From Parasphingopyxis sp. CP4 (GTDB lineage: Bacteria > Pseudomonadota > Alphaproteobacteria > Sphingomonadales > Sphingomonadaceae), in contig NZ_CP051130.1 in NCBI RefSeq assembly GCF_013378055.1, forward strand, positions 1,054,001 to 1,118,000: a stretch of DNA of 64,000 nt, written 5' to 3'. A program made the translations under genes and the position numbers. The notes beneath the pieces were generated by a model that was given only the letters and a program-made list of their open reading frames with translations, made no database searches and had not been told where the DNA came from. Of the stretch, positions 38,946 to 49,613 are shown one piece after another (the stretch's first letter is position 1; each line of letters starts with the position of its first letter).

Positions 38946-40339
38946 AGACAGCTTACCAGCGCGTCCGGGAGTGTATCGAGAAGATCATCTGCGATCAGGA
39001 ATGCACCGGCGCGGCGGCCAGCTTCTGCGTGCAGCCACACTGCCTCGCAGGCGGCAATGAACGGATCGTCATTCTGGGAATATCGGGCCGCAGTAATCCC
39101 TGTCAGCACATCGCCCGTACCGGCGGTCGCCAGCCAGTTTGAGGCCGGCCAGGCGATCGCAGCACGCCCGTCCGGCGCCGCAACGACTGTATCAGCGCCT
39201 TTGTAGACGATCACCGCCTTGGCTTGCGAAGCTGCGGCGCGAGCCCGATCGATCTTGCTACCATCTCCTTCGCCGAACAGACGGACAAACTCCCCATGGT
39301 GCGGGGTCAATATCGGGGGAGATCTGCACTCGGACAGACACTCCACGCCACGCTGTGCGAGCAGCGTCAGCGCGTCTGCATCCAGCAGCAAACGGCGTCC
39401 TGATACCAATGCCCGATCGAGTCGCGCTTCGGCTTTGCTGGTCAATCCCAGCCCGGGTCCGATAGCGGCGACATCAATCCGCTCGTCTTGCAGCAATTCT
39501 CCCAATGTGTCCGGATCATCCGCCAATCGATAGACCAGCGCCAGTGGTGCGTCTGGGCTGTCCGGTCCTGCCAGTGCCACATAGCCAGCACCGCTGCGAA
39601 TGGCGGCATGGGCGGTCAGCCTCGCCGCGCCCGCCATTGCACCGCCGGCTACCAGCACATAGCCGCGTGAATATTTGTGATCGGCAGGACCAGGAGCGGT
39701 TAGTTTCGGCCTGCCGATCGTCCGCAACTCGCTCTCCGCCACGACACCGATATCGCCGAGCATGACCCGGCCCAGAATAGTCGCAGCCGGTTGCAGCACA
39801 TGCGATGGTTTCAACGCGCCCAGCGCAACCGTCACATCGAAACGCGGGACCGGTGATAAGAGCAGGCCGGTATCAGTTGCGATCCCGCTCGGCAGATCGA
39901 CCGCGATACTGTGGCGTGCAGCAGAAACATGATCTGACAACGCTTTCGACAGATCGTCGCTCAACGGACGCACCAGTCCCGTACCGAATAGCGCATCGAT
40001 AACGAGGGTCGCACCCTTGGTTCCGGCGACAGGCTCTACGGGGCCGTTCCATTTCTCACGTGCCGCGATCGCAATCTCGGTTGTCGGATCAGCAAGCGCC
40101 GCGACGCGCACATCGCATCCGCGCTCTGACAGCTCACGCGCGATCACATAACCATCGCCGCCATTATTGCCGGGTCCGCACAGGATCAGCGCATCCACCG
40201 GTCCGGCCATTCGACAGGCGATGTCAGCAACCGTCTTGCCCGCCCTGTCCATCAATTGGCCGAGCGATATGCCGTTCGCGACAGCCGCCTGTTCGGCAGC
40301 CACCATTTCCGCGGCGGTCAGGATCGGCTGGCTCATCAC
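38942..40339 (-). CDS. nnr: Bifunctional NAD(P)H-hydrate epimerase/dehydratase
   Basis: This fused enzyme repairs hydrated NADH and NADPH. The N-terminal epimerase (YjeF_N, about 1-205) has L-C-G-P-G-N-N-G-G-D-G, and the C-terminal ADP/ATP-dependent dehydratase (about 215-465) has the G-P-G-L-G region and A-T-A-G-T-G-D-V-L near the end. The 465-residue length fits the fused form. It overlaps the lipoprotein gene upstream by four bases (ATGA). Confidence 0.95.
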   Translation of the reverse strand: MMSQPILTAAEMVAAEQAAVANGISLGQLMDRAGKTVADIACRMAGPVDALILCGPGNNGGDGYVIARELSERGCDVRVAALADPTTEIAIAAREKWNGPVEPVAGTKGATLVIDALFGTGLVRPLSDDLSKALSDHVSAARHSIAVDLPSGIATDTGLLLSPVPRFDVTVALGALKPSHVLQPAATILGRVMLGDIGVVAESELRTIGRPKLTAPGPADHKYSRGYVLVAGGAMAGAARLTAHAAIRSGAGYVALAGPDSPDAPLALVYRLADDPDTLGELLQDERIDVAAIGPGLGLTSKAEARLDRALVSGRRLLLDADALTLLAQRGVECLSECRSPPILTPHHGEFVRLFGEGDGSKIDRARAAASQAKAVIVYKGADTVVAAPDGRAAIAWPASNWLATAGTGDVLTGITAARYSQNDDPFIAACEAVWLHAEAGRRAGAFLIADDLLDTLPDALVSCL

Positions 40340-40734
40340 CGCACGGTGGCCGGCAAGCGATAATAGTCACCCGCAATGGCGACCTCGACTTCGCGATCAG
40401 AAATGGGCTCGACTATGGCCGGGTCAGCGCCATCTGCGGCGATCACACCGCGTCCATCATTTGTCACCAACAGGCGCCGGAAGCCACCATCGGGATGGCG
40501 GATTGTCAGGAACAGCCCCTCGTCACCCTGGGAGCGGTCGATCTGGCACTCGGACCGAAACTCGGTCGATCCGTTTACTGCGCAATAGATGATTCCGCTT
40601 TCGGCGAGTTCAGAACGCGCTGCCACCTCCGCCTCAATCAGCGGATCGGCGGGCAGTGCTTGTTGCTGCCCTTCTGTTCCGCAAGACATAAGCAAAACCG
40701 AGATGGCGACGGCGCTAGATATCCGCATAGACAT
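40336..40734 (-). CDS. Small lipoprotein of unknown function
   Basis: A 132-residue protein with a signal peptide and lipobox L-M-S-C (Cys18). The mature part has two more Cys (in I-Y-C-A-V and E-C-Q-I-D), probably bonded in the periplasm. I chose the ATG at 40734 (GGCGGAAA before it); the longer frame to 40887 lies inside ilvD and lacks a signal. It overlaps the end of ilvD by 20 bases and nnr by four. No family is recognised. Confidence 0.75.
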   Translation of the reverse strand: MSMRISSAVAISVLLMSCGTEGQQQALPADPLIEAEVAARSELAESGIIYCAVNGSTEFRSECQIDRSQGDEGLFLTIRHPDGGFRRLLVTNDGRGVIAADGADPAIVEPISDREVEVAIAGDYYRLPATVR

Positions 40735-42436
40735 GCGTTTCCGCCTTGGCTCCGGGATGAGTGACAGCGCCCTCATGGGCTGGGCCGACATTCTGGGCAT
40801 AGCGCCACAATGTCCCGGCCTGATAATCATTCTGTCGCGGCGTCCATGCCGCACGGCGTTGTTCCAGTTCGGCAGCGTCGACAACAAGATCGATCGTACC
40901 CGCCTCGGCGTCGATACGGATAATGTCGCCGTCTTGGACTAGTGCGATCGGTCCGCAATCGGCAGCCTCCGGGCCGACATGCCCGATGCAGAAGCCACGC
41001 GTCGCGCCCGAAAAACGTCCGTCAGTGATCAAGGCGACTTTCTCGCCCATTCCCTGGCCATAGAGCGCTGCCGTAGTGGAGAGCATCTCGCGCATGCCTG
41101 GCCCGCCTTTGGGGCCTTCATAGCGAATGACGATAACCGATCCTTCGGCAATCGTCCGCTCTTCAACAGCCTTGAAACAGTCTTCCTCGCTATCAAAGCA
41201 CTGCGCTGGCCCCTCGAACTGGAGCCGCTCCATACCGGCGACCTTCACGATCGCACCGTCGGGTGCCAGCGAGCCGCGCAGACCGACGACCCCGCCGGTT
41301 GGAGTGATCGCGTCGTCAACAGCGTAGATCACTTTTTGATCGGGGTTCCAAGTAACTTGATCGATATTCTCGCCAAGCGACTTGCCAGTAACCGTCTGGC
41401 AATTGCCATCGAGCAGGCCGTCGGCGAGCAATGTCTTCATCAGCATATATACGCCGCCAGCTTCATACATATCCTTTGCGACATATTTCCCGCCAGGCTT
41501 GAGATCGGCGAGATATGGCGTGGATTTGAAGGTTTCCGCGACGTCGAACAGATCGAAATCGATCCCGCACTCATTGGCCATGGCCGGCAGATGGAGCGCT
41601 GCATTGGTCGAACCGCCAGTCGCTGCAACGACGCGCGCGGCATTCTGAAACGCTTCTTTCGTACAGATATCGCGCGGCCGGATATTGTCCGCCAGTAGGT
41701 CCATAACCTGCTGGCCCGCAGCCTGCGCGATGGCATCGTTAGAATCATAAGGCGCGGGAACCATGTTGCTGTTCGGCAGCGAAAGCCCAATCGCTTCGCC
41801 GACACAGGCCATGGTGTTGGCTGTAAATTGGCCGCCACAGGCGCCATGGCCAGGACAGGCGACCTTTTCGAGCTCGATCAATTCCTGCAACGGACAGGCT
41901 TCGGCCTCATACTGGCCAACCGCCTCGAACACATCGACGACAGTTACGTCCTTGTCGTGAAAACGCCCGGGCAGGATCGAGCCACCATAGACAAAGATCG
42001 ACGGAATATTGAGGCGGAGCATGGCCATCATCATACCCGGCAGCGATTTATCACAGCCGGCAAATCCGACCAGTGCATCATAGCAATGGCCGCGGACTGA
42101 AAGCTCGACCGAGTCCGCAATTACCTCGCGGCTGACAAGCGAACTCTTCATGCCCTGATGGCCCATCGCGATACCGTCCGTAACGGTGATGGTGTTGAAG
42201 CGGCGCGGCAGACCGCCGCCCGTGATCACGCCTTCGCGGCAGATATCGGCTTGATGATCAAGTCGGGTATTACAGGGCGCGCTATCATTTCCCGCACTCG
42301 CGACGGCGACAAATGGCTGCTCGATCTCCTCCTCGCTAATCCCCATCGCATAATAATAGCTGCGATGCGGAGCGCGCGAAGGCCCGACGGAAACATGCCG
42401 GCTCGGCAGCTGCGATTTATCGAAACGATTGGACAT
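40715..42436 (-). CDS. ilvD: Dihydroxyacid dehydratase
   Basis: IlvD makes 2-oxo acids in isoleucine and valine synthesis. The 573-residue protein has the Fe-S ligand regions C-N-T-R-L near residue 56, C-D-K-S-L-P-G-M near 129, and [12 protein letters not shown] near 198, with G-H-V-G-P-E-A and the S-G-A-T-R-G segment near the end. The length is the standard short form. It is followed by the lipoprotein and nnr genes in an overlapping leftward run. Confidence 0.96.
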   Translation of the reverse strand: MSNRFDKSQLPSRHVSVGPSRAPHRSYYYAMGISEEEIEQPFVAVASAGNDSAPCNTRLDHQADICREGVITGGGLPRRFNTITVTDGIAMGHQGMKSSLVSREVIADSVELSVRGHCYDALVGFAGCDKSLPGMMMAMLRLNIPSIFVYGGSILPGRFHDKDVTVVDVFEAVGQYEAEACPLQELIELEKVACPGHGACGGQFTANTMACVGEAIGLSLPNSNMVPAPYDSNDAIAQAAGQQVMDLLADNIRPRDICTKEAFQNAARVVAATGGSTNAALHLPAMANECGIDFDLFDVAETFKSTPYLADLKPGGKYVAKDMYEAGGVYMLMKTLLADGLLDGNCQTVTGKSLGENIDQVTWNPDQKVIYAVDDAITPTGGVVGLRGSLAPDGAIVKVAGMERLQFEGPAQCFDSEEDCFKAVEERTIAEGSVIVIRYEGPKGGPGMREMLSTTAALYGQGMGEKVALITDGRFSGATRGFCIGHVGPEAADCGPIALVQDGDIIRIDAEAGTIDLVVDAAELEQRRAAWTPRQNDYQAGTLWRYAQNVGPAHEGAVTHPGAKAETHVYADI

Positions 42437-42454
42437 AGGGGTATCCTGCTCAGT

Positions 42455-43183
42455 CTATTTCAGCGCGTCCCGAGTTTCGGAGATTATCGGGGCGAGCAAT
42501 TCGGCCCATTTCCTTGCGCCTTCCGCGTCTGCAATCAAGTCATTCCGAACCTCAATGGCGAGATAGGGTAATCCGCGGGCCTCGGCATGCAGGTCCATCG
42601 TCGCATTGAGCTCACGACCGGAATAGGGCTCGTTATCGCCAACATGCAGACCCAACGCCTCCAGTTTGGGGATGGCTACCCGCGCCGCCCGATCATCCTG
42701 ATTATAAAGAATTCCAGCATGCCAGGGTCGCCGATCGTGGGTGGCAGACTCCAATTGCGGCGTAAAACTGTGGAGTGTGAAGAGCATGTCCGGCTGATGA
42801 TGCTCTATCAGCTCTGCGGCGCGACCATGATAGGGATGCCAAAACCGCTCGATCCGTGCCTGGCGCGCCGCCTCATCCAGCTCAGCATTGCCCGGAATAT
42901 GGTGGCCATCGCTATGCACGGGCGTCGCCGACGGATTGTCGTGCTCGCGATGGAGATCCACCACAAGACGCGAAATATTCGCGACAATCGCCGGGCATTC
43001 AAGATGCCCTGCGACAAGGCCAGAGAGGTGATCGATACCGATATCGACAGCGACATGCTTCGTCAGCACCTCGGGATGGATACCGAGATCGATATCATCG
43101 GGCACGCGGTTTGATGCATGATCGGCAATCAGCACGAGCCCCGATGCGCTATCGCCTTCAATTTCCAAATAGACGTCCTTCAT
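42455..43183 (-). CDS. N-formylglutamate amidohydrolase-like protein
   Basis: A 242-residue protein of the N-formylglutamate amidohydrolase (HutG-like zinc) family. Signature segments: I-A-D-H-A-S-N-R-V-P (about 20-29), D-I-G-I-D-H-L-S (about 47-54), R-L-V-V-D-L-H-R (about 71-78), L-H-S-F-T-P near 137 and I-E-V-R-N-D-L near 210. No other hut genes are nearby, so a role in histidine breakdown is not supported by context. It ends 19 bases before ilvD. Confidence 0.9.
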   Translation of the reverse strand: MKDVYLEIEGDSASGLVLIADHASNRVPDDIDLGIHPEVLTKHVAVDIGIDHLSGLVAGHLECPAIVANISRLVVDLHREHDNPSATPVHSDGHHIPGNAELDEAARQARIERFWHPYHGRAAELIEHHQPDMLFTLHSFTPQLESATHDRRPWHAGILYNQDDRAARVAIPKLEALGLHVGDNEPYSGRELNATMDLHAEARGLPYLAIEVRNDLIADAEGARKWAELLAPIISETRDALK

Positions 43184-43244
43184 CCGGCCTAGTTGCCGTT
43201 CTTGGTCCGCTATGTCACCAGTGAAACCAACGAGGAGGTCGCAG

Positions 43245-45092
43245 ATGAGTTTCGAACTGACACGCCGTGAGGCATTGGCCGGGCTTGCCGCCGGTACTTT
43301 CTTGGCAGGAACCGGATGCGCCTCTCTACCAGGCCAATCTGCCGGAATCTGCGACGCCGGAACAACCCTGGCGAGCGAAGCCGAAGCATTGCTTTCGCTG
43401 TTACCGGAAGTCGCAACCTATAACGGCGCGGAAGCATCATTGAATGGCGGTCCGCTTGCGCGGCGGAGCAATGATTATTCCCCCGCCGGTGAGCAAGCAT
43501 TGCGTGACGGAACATCGGCTAGTCGTGAGCGGATCGCAGCGCTCAATTGCTCGACGGATTCGAGCGCAGGTCTGCAAGCTGCGGTCTGCGAAGCGGTGCT
43601 CGCGAATGCGGGACGCTCTGCTGATGTGAGCTATGGCCACATCAATCCATTCAGCTATGTCAATCACCTCCCCTATCTCGTGTCCCAGATCAGCGGGCCG
43701 CATATCGACACACCTGCGGTGATGACGACGCAGCAATCGGTGCGGTCTCCTGAAGCGATCGATGCCTGGCTTGAAAAGCTCGATGGGTTCGAGGCGACGT
43801 TTGACGGCATCATTGAAAAGATTCGGGCCGATGAAAGTGCCGGATGCCATCCGCCCCAAGCGCTGCTCACCAAGGTGCTGCCGGTGTTGGATTCCTTTAT
43901 CGCTGGTCCGGCAGAGCAGCATCCGCTGATCCAGGCGCTTGAGACGGGAATGAGCGACGCAGTGATCGACCGGACGATGCGCGAAAATGCCCTCCGCCAG
44001 GCGACCACTGCGCTCGAGACCAAAGCTCGACCGGCCTATGTGCGCCTGCGCGACCAGATCGCCGACATGCTTCCGCGTGGTCAGGAAAACTCCGGCATCT
44101 GGGCGCAACCCGATGGGGAAGCGCTCTATGCCGCCAATATCCTCGCCCTGGGTGACACCGAACAATCGGCCGATGAGATCCATCAGATCGGGCTGGACGA
44201 AGTTGCCCGGATCAGCGCCGAAATGGAGACATTGCTGACCGCTCAAGAGCTTACCCAGGGCAGCGTGGGCGAACGGATGCTAGCGCTCGCCGATGATGAC
44301 CGCTTCCTGTTCGACGACAGCGATGCAGGTCGCCAGGAGTTGCTAGACTATCTCGATACGCTCGTTCGCGAGGCGGAAACCCGCTACCCCGAATTTCTCC
44401 CCGAGGAAGTCGTACCACAGCAACCCATGCTGATCCGCCGCGTACCTGTCGCCACACAAGACAGCGCGCCAGGCGGTTACTACGACTCGCCATCGCTCGA
44501 TGGCACGCGCCCCGGAACTTACTGGATCAACCTGCGTGACATGTCCGCCGTGGCGCGTTTCGCCTTGCCTACGCTCAGCTATCACGAAGGCGTTCCAGGC
44601 CATCACACGCAGATCGCAATTGCCAGCGGTCTTGGCGAGGCACCACTGATCATCAGGATCGCAAGCTTCAACGCCTATCAGGAAGGCTGGGCACTCTATT
44701 CAGAACGATTGATGGCGGAACTCGGTGCCTATGAAGAGGATCCGTTCGGCGATCTTGGGCGCTTGCAGGATGAGCTCTTCCGGGCTGTCCGGCTCGTTGT
44801 CGATACCGGCATGCACCATCTGCGTTGGACCCGCGAACGGGCGATTTCCTACATGCAGGAGGTGACCGGCAACCCCGAAAGCACCTGTGTGGCAGAAATT
44901 GAACGCTATATGGCGTGGCCGGGTCAGGCCCTTGGCTACAAGCTTGGTCAATTGCGCCTGATCGAACTGCGCGAACAGATGCGCGCCGCCCAGGGCGAAG
45001 CCTTTGATCTGCGCGCGTTCAATGCGGTCGTGCTCAGCCAGGGCGCCATGCCGCTTGGGCTCGTCGCCGAACGGGTTGCCGCTGCAAGCTGA
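43245..45092 (+). CDS. DUF885 family protein, Tat-type lipoprotein
   Basis: A 615-residue exported protein of the DUF885 family, helical metallopeptidase-like proteins. The N-terminus L-T-R-R-E-A-L-A-G-L-A-A-G carries a twin-Arg signal, followed by a lipobox-like G-T-G-C (Cys25). The zinc-site-like Y-H-E-G-V-P-G-H-H-T-Q (about 457-467) is the family hallmark. ATG at 43245 has GAGGAGG upstream; the frame to 43212 would add 11 residues. Peptidase activity is inferred from the motif only. Confidence 0.9.
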   Translation: MSFELTRREALAGLAAGTFLAGTGCASLPGQSAGICDAGTTLASEAEALLSLLPEVATYNGAEASLNGGPLARRSNDYSPAGEQALRDGTSASRERIAALNCSTDSSAGLQAAVCEAVLANAGRSADVSYGHINPFSYVNHLPYLVSQISGPHIDTPAVMTTQQSVRSPEAIDAWLEKLDGFEATFDGIIEKIRADESAGCHPPQALLTKVLPVLDSFIAGPAEQHPLIQALETGMSDAVIDRTMRENALRQATTALETKARPAYVRLRDQIADMLPRGQENSGIWAQPDGEALYAANILALGDTEQSADEIHQIGLDEVARISAEMETLLTAQELTQGSVGERMLALADDDRFLFDDSDAGRQELLDYLDTLVREAETRYPEFLPEEVVPQQPMLIRRVPVATQDSAPGGYYDSPSLDGTRPGTYWINLRDMSAVARFALPTLSYHEGVPGHHTQIAIASGLGEAPLIIRIASFNAYQEGWALYSERLMAELGAYEEDPFGDLGRLQDELFRAVRLVVDTGMHHLRWTRERAISYMQEVTGNPESTCVAEIERYMAWPGQALGYKLGQLRLIELREQMRAAQGEAFDLRAFNAVVLSQGAMPLGLVAERVAAAS

Positions 45093-45098
45093 CAATAC

Positions 45099-45136
45099 GA
45101 AACGGGCAGCGGTGCCGAAGCCTCGCTGCCCGTTTC
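45099..45136. terminator. Perfect 13-bp hairpin after the DUF885 gene
   Basis: GAAACGGGCAGCG (45099-45111) and CGCTGCCCGTTTC (45124-45136) are exact complements around a 12-base loop, starting seven bases after the stop codon. No long T-run follows on either strand, so it is a probable but atypical terminator. The remaining bases to 45301 show nothing else. Confidence 0.6.
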
Positions 45137-45301
45137 AATGACGTACGTATCCGGTCGTAGATCATTGGCGAATGTCGCCGGTTAAGGCTCGATCCGTTCA
45201 TTCCCCATATTTAGCCGATTGCGTTACGATCGTGCTGAAAAAGAGGGTTAACTCCAGTCTTTAGCGCCCGAAATTGCAGATTCTTCGAGAAAATCATCAA
45301 T

Positions 45302-46156
45302 TTACCGTAGCTGTGACGCCATGGTCCACCAACCGGGATGATCGCGCCTGACGGCTGTTTCTGCCCGTTCGCATGCCGCCGGGCTGTCAAACAGCGCGAA
45401 ACATGTCGCCCCAGATCCCGACATGCGATGGAAGATCACATCCGGTTGGCCAGTGATCCAATCCAGTACGCCTTCAATCTCCGGAGCGATGGCGCAAGCC
45501 GGTTTTTGCAAGTCATTGCGCCAATCGGAATCCAGGGTGAGCGGAGGTTCAACATCCAAGGCCCCGCGGTCGACGCCATCCCAGCCCGCAAAGACAGGGC
45601 CGGTTTCGACAGGAACGCGCGGATTAACCAGCAGCACCGGCATCCCGTCCAGCCTGCACGGTGCGAGGAATTTAAGATCGTCCCCGCGGCCCGAACCGAA
45701 ACAGGTCTGCGATGCGATACAGGCGGGCACATCTGCCCCGAGATCAGCGGCAATGTCATGCAGCAAGCGCTCATCTGCGCCCGCATCCCAAAACCGGTTG
45801 AGCAACCGAAGCGCAGCCGCCGCATCGCTCGATCCGCCGCCGACGCCCGACGCAATCGGCAGAGTCTTTGTGAGGTGAAGCGCCGCCCCTTTTGCGCCTG
45901 CAGTCTGGCTTTTCAGTGCCTGCGCCGCCTGGATTACGAGATTGTCTTGGCCGGTGGACAAGCCCGCCGCAAAAGGCCCGTCGATCGATAATGTCAGCTC
46001 AGGTGCCGGTGTCACAGACACCATGTCACCGTCACTGCAATATGCGAAGAGCGTCTCGATCCTGTGATAGCCATCCGGCTCGCGCGCGCGGACATGCAGC
46101 GCAAGGTTGATCTTGGCATAGGCGGTTTCCCGCAATGCCGCTGCCTCAACGGTCAT
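45302..46156 (-). CDS. ispE: 4-diphosphocytidyl-2-C-methyl-D-erythritol kinase
   Basis: IspE phosphorylates CDP-methylerythritol in the MEP route to isoprenoids. The 284 residues carry the GHMP-kinase layout: A-Y-A-K-I-N-L-A-L-H-V near residue 12 and the ATP loop L-P-I-A-S-G-V-G-G-G-S-S-D-A near 103. The start overlaps the stop of the TPR gene by one base (TGATG). Confidence 0.95.
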   Translation of the reverse strand: MTVEAAALRETAYAKINLALHVRAREPDGYHRIETLFAYCSDGDMVSVTPAPELTLSIDGPFAAGLSTGQDNLVIQAAQALKSQTAGAKGAALHLTKTLPIASGVGGGSSDAAAALRLLNRFWDAGADERLLHDIAADLGADVPACIASQTCFGSGRGDDLKFLAPCRLDGMPVLLVNPRVPVETGPVFAGWDGVDRGALDVEPPLTLDSDWRNDLQKPACAIAPEIEGVLDWITGQPDVIFHRMSGSGATCFALFDSPAACERAETAVRRDHPGWWTMASQLR

Positions 46157-47838
46157 CAGGGAGACGCGGTTTCGGCCGTCAGGCCGATGTCGATCTTCTG
46201 CTGAATGCGCTCCGCCATATCATCTTCTGCCGATACAAGGGCCGCTTGCCATGCAAATCGCGCATCACGACGCCGTCCGGCGGCCCAGTAGGCGTCGCCA
46301 AGATGCTCATTGATCGTCGGTTCAGCCGGTTCGCCAACTGCAGCACGCTCCAACATTGGAATGGCCTGATCAAGATTGCCGCGGACATAATGCACCCAGC
46401 CCAGAGAGTCCGTGATCGACGGGCTATCCGGATTCAACTCACTCGCACGACGAATGAGTTCCTCGGCATAGTCGAGATCTTCGCGCCGTTCGAGCAACGC
46501 ATAGCCGAGATAGTTGAGAACAACCGGTTGATCGGGCCCGCGCTCGACTGCCTTTTCGAGTGCCGGGCGAGACTCATCCCAGCGGTCAGCATCAAGCAAG
46601 GCGCCGCCATAGAGCAGCCATGCCGTCCAAGGCGCATCATCGCCACCAGCCAGCGTCAACGCGCGGCCATAGGCATCTGCGGCTTCTTCGTAGCGTCCGA
46701 TAGCCGCATAGCGTTCGCCGTAACGCTGCCAATCGGCCGCAGCGGCATTCCGCCGTTCCGCTTGTGCCCGCGCCAGTTCAAGCGCGGCATCGGTTTCATT
46801 GGTCTGGGCGAGAAGCTGGACCCGCATATCCTGAACATCTGAAAAGAACGGATCGCGCCGGTCGACACTATCAAGCGCCGCCAATGCGGCGTCTTCCTGA
46901 TCGGCCTGATTCAGAATTCCACTGGTAACGAACCAGCCAACCGAATTATCGGGCGCAAGAAATGTTGCGAAGCGGCTTATTGTGAGCGCCAGCGACGAGG
47001 CATTTTGCCGATTGATCTCGGTCGCCAGGCGAACGAACATCTCGGCAATTCCATCGGCCGCACTGTCAATCGCGCCGGGAACGGAACGTCGGCGTTCGAT
47101 ATTTGCCCGGGCTGAAAGTTCGGCCCGGCTGTTGCCCGGCAATAGGGCGATCGCATCATCGCGCCGTCGGGCTTGGGCCAAACGCGCAGCCGCCGCCAGC
47201 CGAAGGCGCAAAAACCGTGGCGCGCCCAGATTGGTAAGACCAAGGGTTGCCGATATGCCTTCGTCATAACGCCGCATCGCCAGCAACATCAGCGCCCGAT
47301 GTTCGCTGATATATGCGGTAGCTACGCTGCTGTCAGTTTCGCGGTCCAGGATTGCCAGTGGATCTTCGTCACCCGCACCAAATGCAATCCAGGCACGCAT
47401 GACCGTCGACAATGAGGCAAAAAGGCCTTGTTCCTCTATTCGATCAACAATCCGGCGAGCCTCGGTCCAATCGCCATCTTCTAGCGCCTCGATCAGGAAC
47501 AGGAACTCGCCATCTGGTGGCAACGCGTCGGCCGCCTGCAGCGATTGTGCCCCGCGCAACGCGAGGTTCCGGTCACCCGCCGCAACTGCGCGGCGATAGG
47601 TACGCGCAGCAAGCGTCTGGTCAAACGGTGCGTCAGTCAACGCAGATGCATATCCGCGCGCCGCCAGGTCGATCTGGCCCGATGCATCGGCGACCCGCGC
47701 GCGTGCATATTCGGCGAGCGGATTATTGGCTTCTGCAGCGCCTGAAAAAGTGATTGCCGCGGCTAGGGCAACCGCGGAAATACGAGAAAAACGATTACAT
47801 ATTGGGATAGTTCGGCCCTCCGCCGCCTTCCGGAACAA
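46156..47838 (-). CDS. Large exported TPR protein
   Basis: About 560 residues with a signal peptide (hydrophobic I-S-A-V-A-L-A-A-A-I-T-F, cut after A-E-A) and many tetratricopeptide-like helical pairs through the chain, ending with V-L-N-Y-L-G-Y-A-L-L-E-R-R-E and A-W-Q-A-A-L. No ATG lies near the signal. I chose the TTG at 47838, which gives a basic n-region, but it overlaps the end of etfQO by 44 bases. The partner is unknown; such proteins often serve envelope assembly. It is coupled to ispE by TGATG. Confidence 0.75.
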   Translation of the reverse strand: MFRKAAEGRTIPICNRFSRISAVALAAAITFSGAAEANNPLAEYARARVADASGQIDLAARGYASALTDAPFDQTLAARTYRRAVAAGDRNLALRGAQSLQAADALPPDGEFLFLIEALEDGDWTEARRIVDRIEEQGLFASLSTVMRAWIAFGAGDEDPLAILDRETDSSVATAYISEHRALMLLAMRRYDEGISATLGLTNLGAPRFLRLRLAAAARLAQARRRDDAIALLPGNSRAELSARANIERRRSVPGAIDSAADGIAEMFVRLATEINRQNASSLALTISRFATFLAPDNSVGWFVTSGILNQADQEDAALAALDSVDRRDPFFSDVQDMRVQLLAQTNETDAALELARAQAERRNAAAADWQRYGERYAAIGRYEEAADAYGRALTLAGGDDAPWTAWLLYGGALLDADRWDESRPALEKAVERGPDQPVVLNYLGYALLERREDLDYAEELIRRASELNPDSPSITDSLGWVHYVRGNLDQAIPMLERAAVGEPAEPTINEHLGDAYWAAGRRRDARFAWQAALVSAEDDMAERIQQKIDIGLTAETASP

Positions 47839-49447
47839 CCCAGTTAATATTCTGGGTCGGATCCTTGATATCGCATGTTTTGCAATGGACGCAATTTTGC
47901 GCGTTGATTTGAAAGCGCGGATTGCCATCATCTTCCTCAACCACTTCATACACCCCGGCTGGGCAATACCGCTGGGCCGGTTCGGCGTAGAGCGGCAGGT
48001 TATGCGCAATCGGAACATCTGGGTCCTTCAGTGTCAGATGGACCGGCTGATCTTCCTCATGATTGGTATTCGACAGGAATACCGAGGACAGGCGATCGAA
48101 ACTGATGACGCCATCGGGCTTGGGATATTCGATCTTTTTCACCTGATCGGCGCGCCATAGGCTTTCATTGTCGGGATGATGCTTCATCGTGAATGGCATA
48201 CGGATCCCGAGATGCTCGGCCCACATCGTCATGCCTGAGAGGATCGTCCCCGCGAAATTGCCATATTTCTCAACCAGCGGCAGCGTGTTGCGGACTTTGC
48301 GCAGCTCTTTCGATACCCAGCTCGTCTCATAGGCTTGCTCATAAGCGGTCAGTTCATCGCTGGTGCGTTCGGCATGAACCGCTTCGAAGGCCGCCTCAGC
48401 CGCCATCATCCCGGTTTTCATCGCCGTATGGCTGCCCTTGATCCGCGGTACATTCACGAACCCGGCAGAACAGCCGATCAGAGCGCCGCCCGGGAAGGTC
48501 AGTTTGGGAACCGACTGCCAGCCGCCATCATTGATCGCACGGGCGCCATAGGACACCCGTTTCCCGCCTTCGAGAATTTCGCGGATCGCAGGGTGCTGTT
48601 TCCAGCGCTGCATCTCTTCAAATGGTGAAACCCATGGGTTCGCATAATTGAGCCACGTGACGAACCCGAGCGCGACCTGGCCATTTTCCTGATGGTAGAG
48701 AAAGCCACCGCCATTGGCCTCATCGAGCGGCCAGCCCTGGGTATGAATGACACGGCCCGGAGCATGTTTTTCCGGATCGATATCCCATAGCTCTTTTATA
48801 CCAAGACCATAGACTTGCGGCTGACTGTTCGCATCGAGTTCAAACTGTTTGATCAGCTGTTTCGACAGGTGTCCGCGCACGCCTTCGGCAAAGAAAGTGT
48901 ATTTAGCGTGGAGCTCCATTCCGGCCATGTAATCCGGCTTTTTCTCGCCATCTCGGGCGATACCCATATCACCGGTCGCCACACCCTTAACCGAGCCATC
49001 ATCATGATACAGGATTTCAGCAGCCGCAAAGCCCGGGAATATCTCGATACCCAGCGCTTCTGCCCGACCGGCCAGCCAGCGGCAGAAATTGCCCAGGCTG
49101 ACAGTATAGGTGCCCTTATTGTTCATGAAGGTCGGCATCATGATGTGGGGAAATTCGCGCTTTTTCGTCTCGGTGAGGATCCAGTGATGATTCTCAGTAA
49201 CCGGGACCGTCAGCGGATTATCGTCGAAATCGCGCCAGTCGGGGAATAACTCATCAAGTGCCCGCGGATCGACTACCGCGCCTGAGAGGATATGCGCACC
49301 AACTTCGCTGCCTTTTTCGAGGATGCAGACCGAAATATCCTTGCCGGTTTCTTCAGCAAGCTGTTTCAGCCTGATCGCAGCAGAAAGCCCTGCTGGCCCA
49401 CCGCCGACAATCACGACGTCATATGGCATGGATTCCCGTTCGGACAT
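47795..49447 (-). CDS. Electron-transfer flavoprotein:ubiquinone oxidoreductase
   Basis: ETF-QO passes electrons from acyl-CoA and other dehydrogenases, via ETF, to ubiquinone. The 550-residue product has the N-terminal FAD site D-V-V-I-V-G-G-G-P-A-G-L-S, and a C-terminal [4Fe-4S] site with Cys in R-Y-C-P-A-G-V-Y and N-C-V-H-C-K-T-C-D-I-K-D-P. AAGGAG lies nine bases before the ATG at 49447; the six-residue longer frame begins inside that ribosome site. An acyl-CoA synthetase at 55.8 kb fits fatty-acid use. Confidence 0.95.
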   Translation of the reverse strand: MSERESMPYDVVIVGGGPAGLSAAIRLKQLAEETGKDISVCILEKGSEVGAHILSGAVVDPRALDELFPDWRDFDDNPLTVPVTENHHWILTETKKREFPHIMMPTFMNNKGTYTVSLGNFCRWLAGRAEALGIEIFPGFAAAEILYHDDGSVKGVATGDMGIARDGEKKPDYMAGMELHAKYTFFAEGVRGHLSKQLIKQFELDANSQPQVYGLGIKELWDIDPEKHAPGRVIHTQGWPLDEANGGGFLYHQENGQVALGFVTWLNYANPWVSPFEEMQRWKQHPAIREILEGGKRVSYGARAINDGGWQSVPKLTFPGGALIGCSAGFVNVPRIKGSHTAMKTGMMAAEAAFEAVHAERTSDELTAYEQAYETSWVSKELRKVRNTLPLVEKYGNFAGTILSGMTMWAEHLGIRMPFTMKHHPDNESLWRADQVKKIEYPKPDGVISFDRLSSVFLSNTNHEEDQPVHLTLKDPDVPIAHNLPLYAEPAQRYCPAGVYEVVEEDDGNPRFQINAQNCVHCKTCDIKDPTQNINWVVPEGGGGPNYPNM

Positions 49448-49613
49448 TCCAACATTCTCCTTCAACCGGCCGTTCTTGGCTCATATCGTCGCGGCCAGCA
49501 ACCAATCTGTCAGATAGTCACTGCCCGGCGATTGACCAAGCCGTCAACCTTCGACTCTATGGCCAGCCAGTTAGCCAAGGGGATGCGCCATCAGCGGCGA
49601 ATTCGAAAACAGT

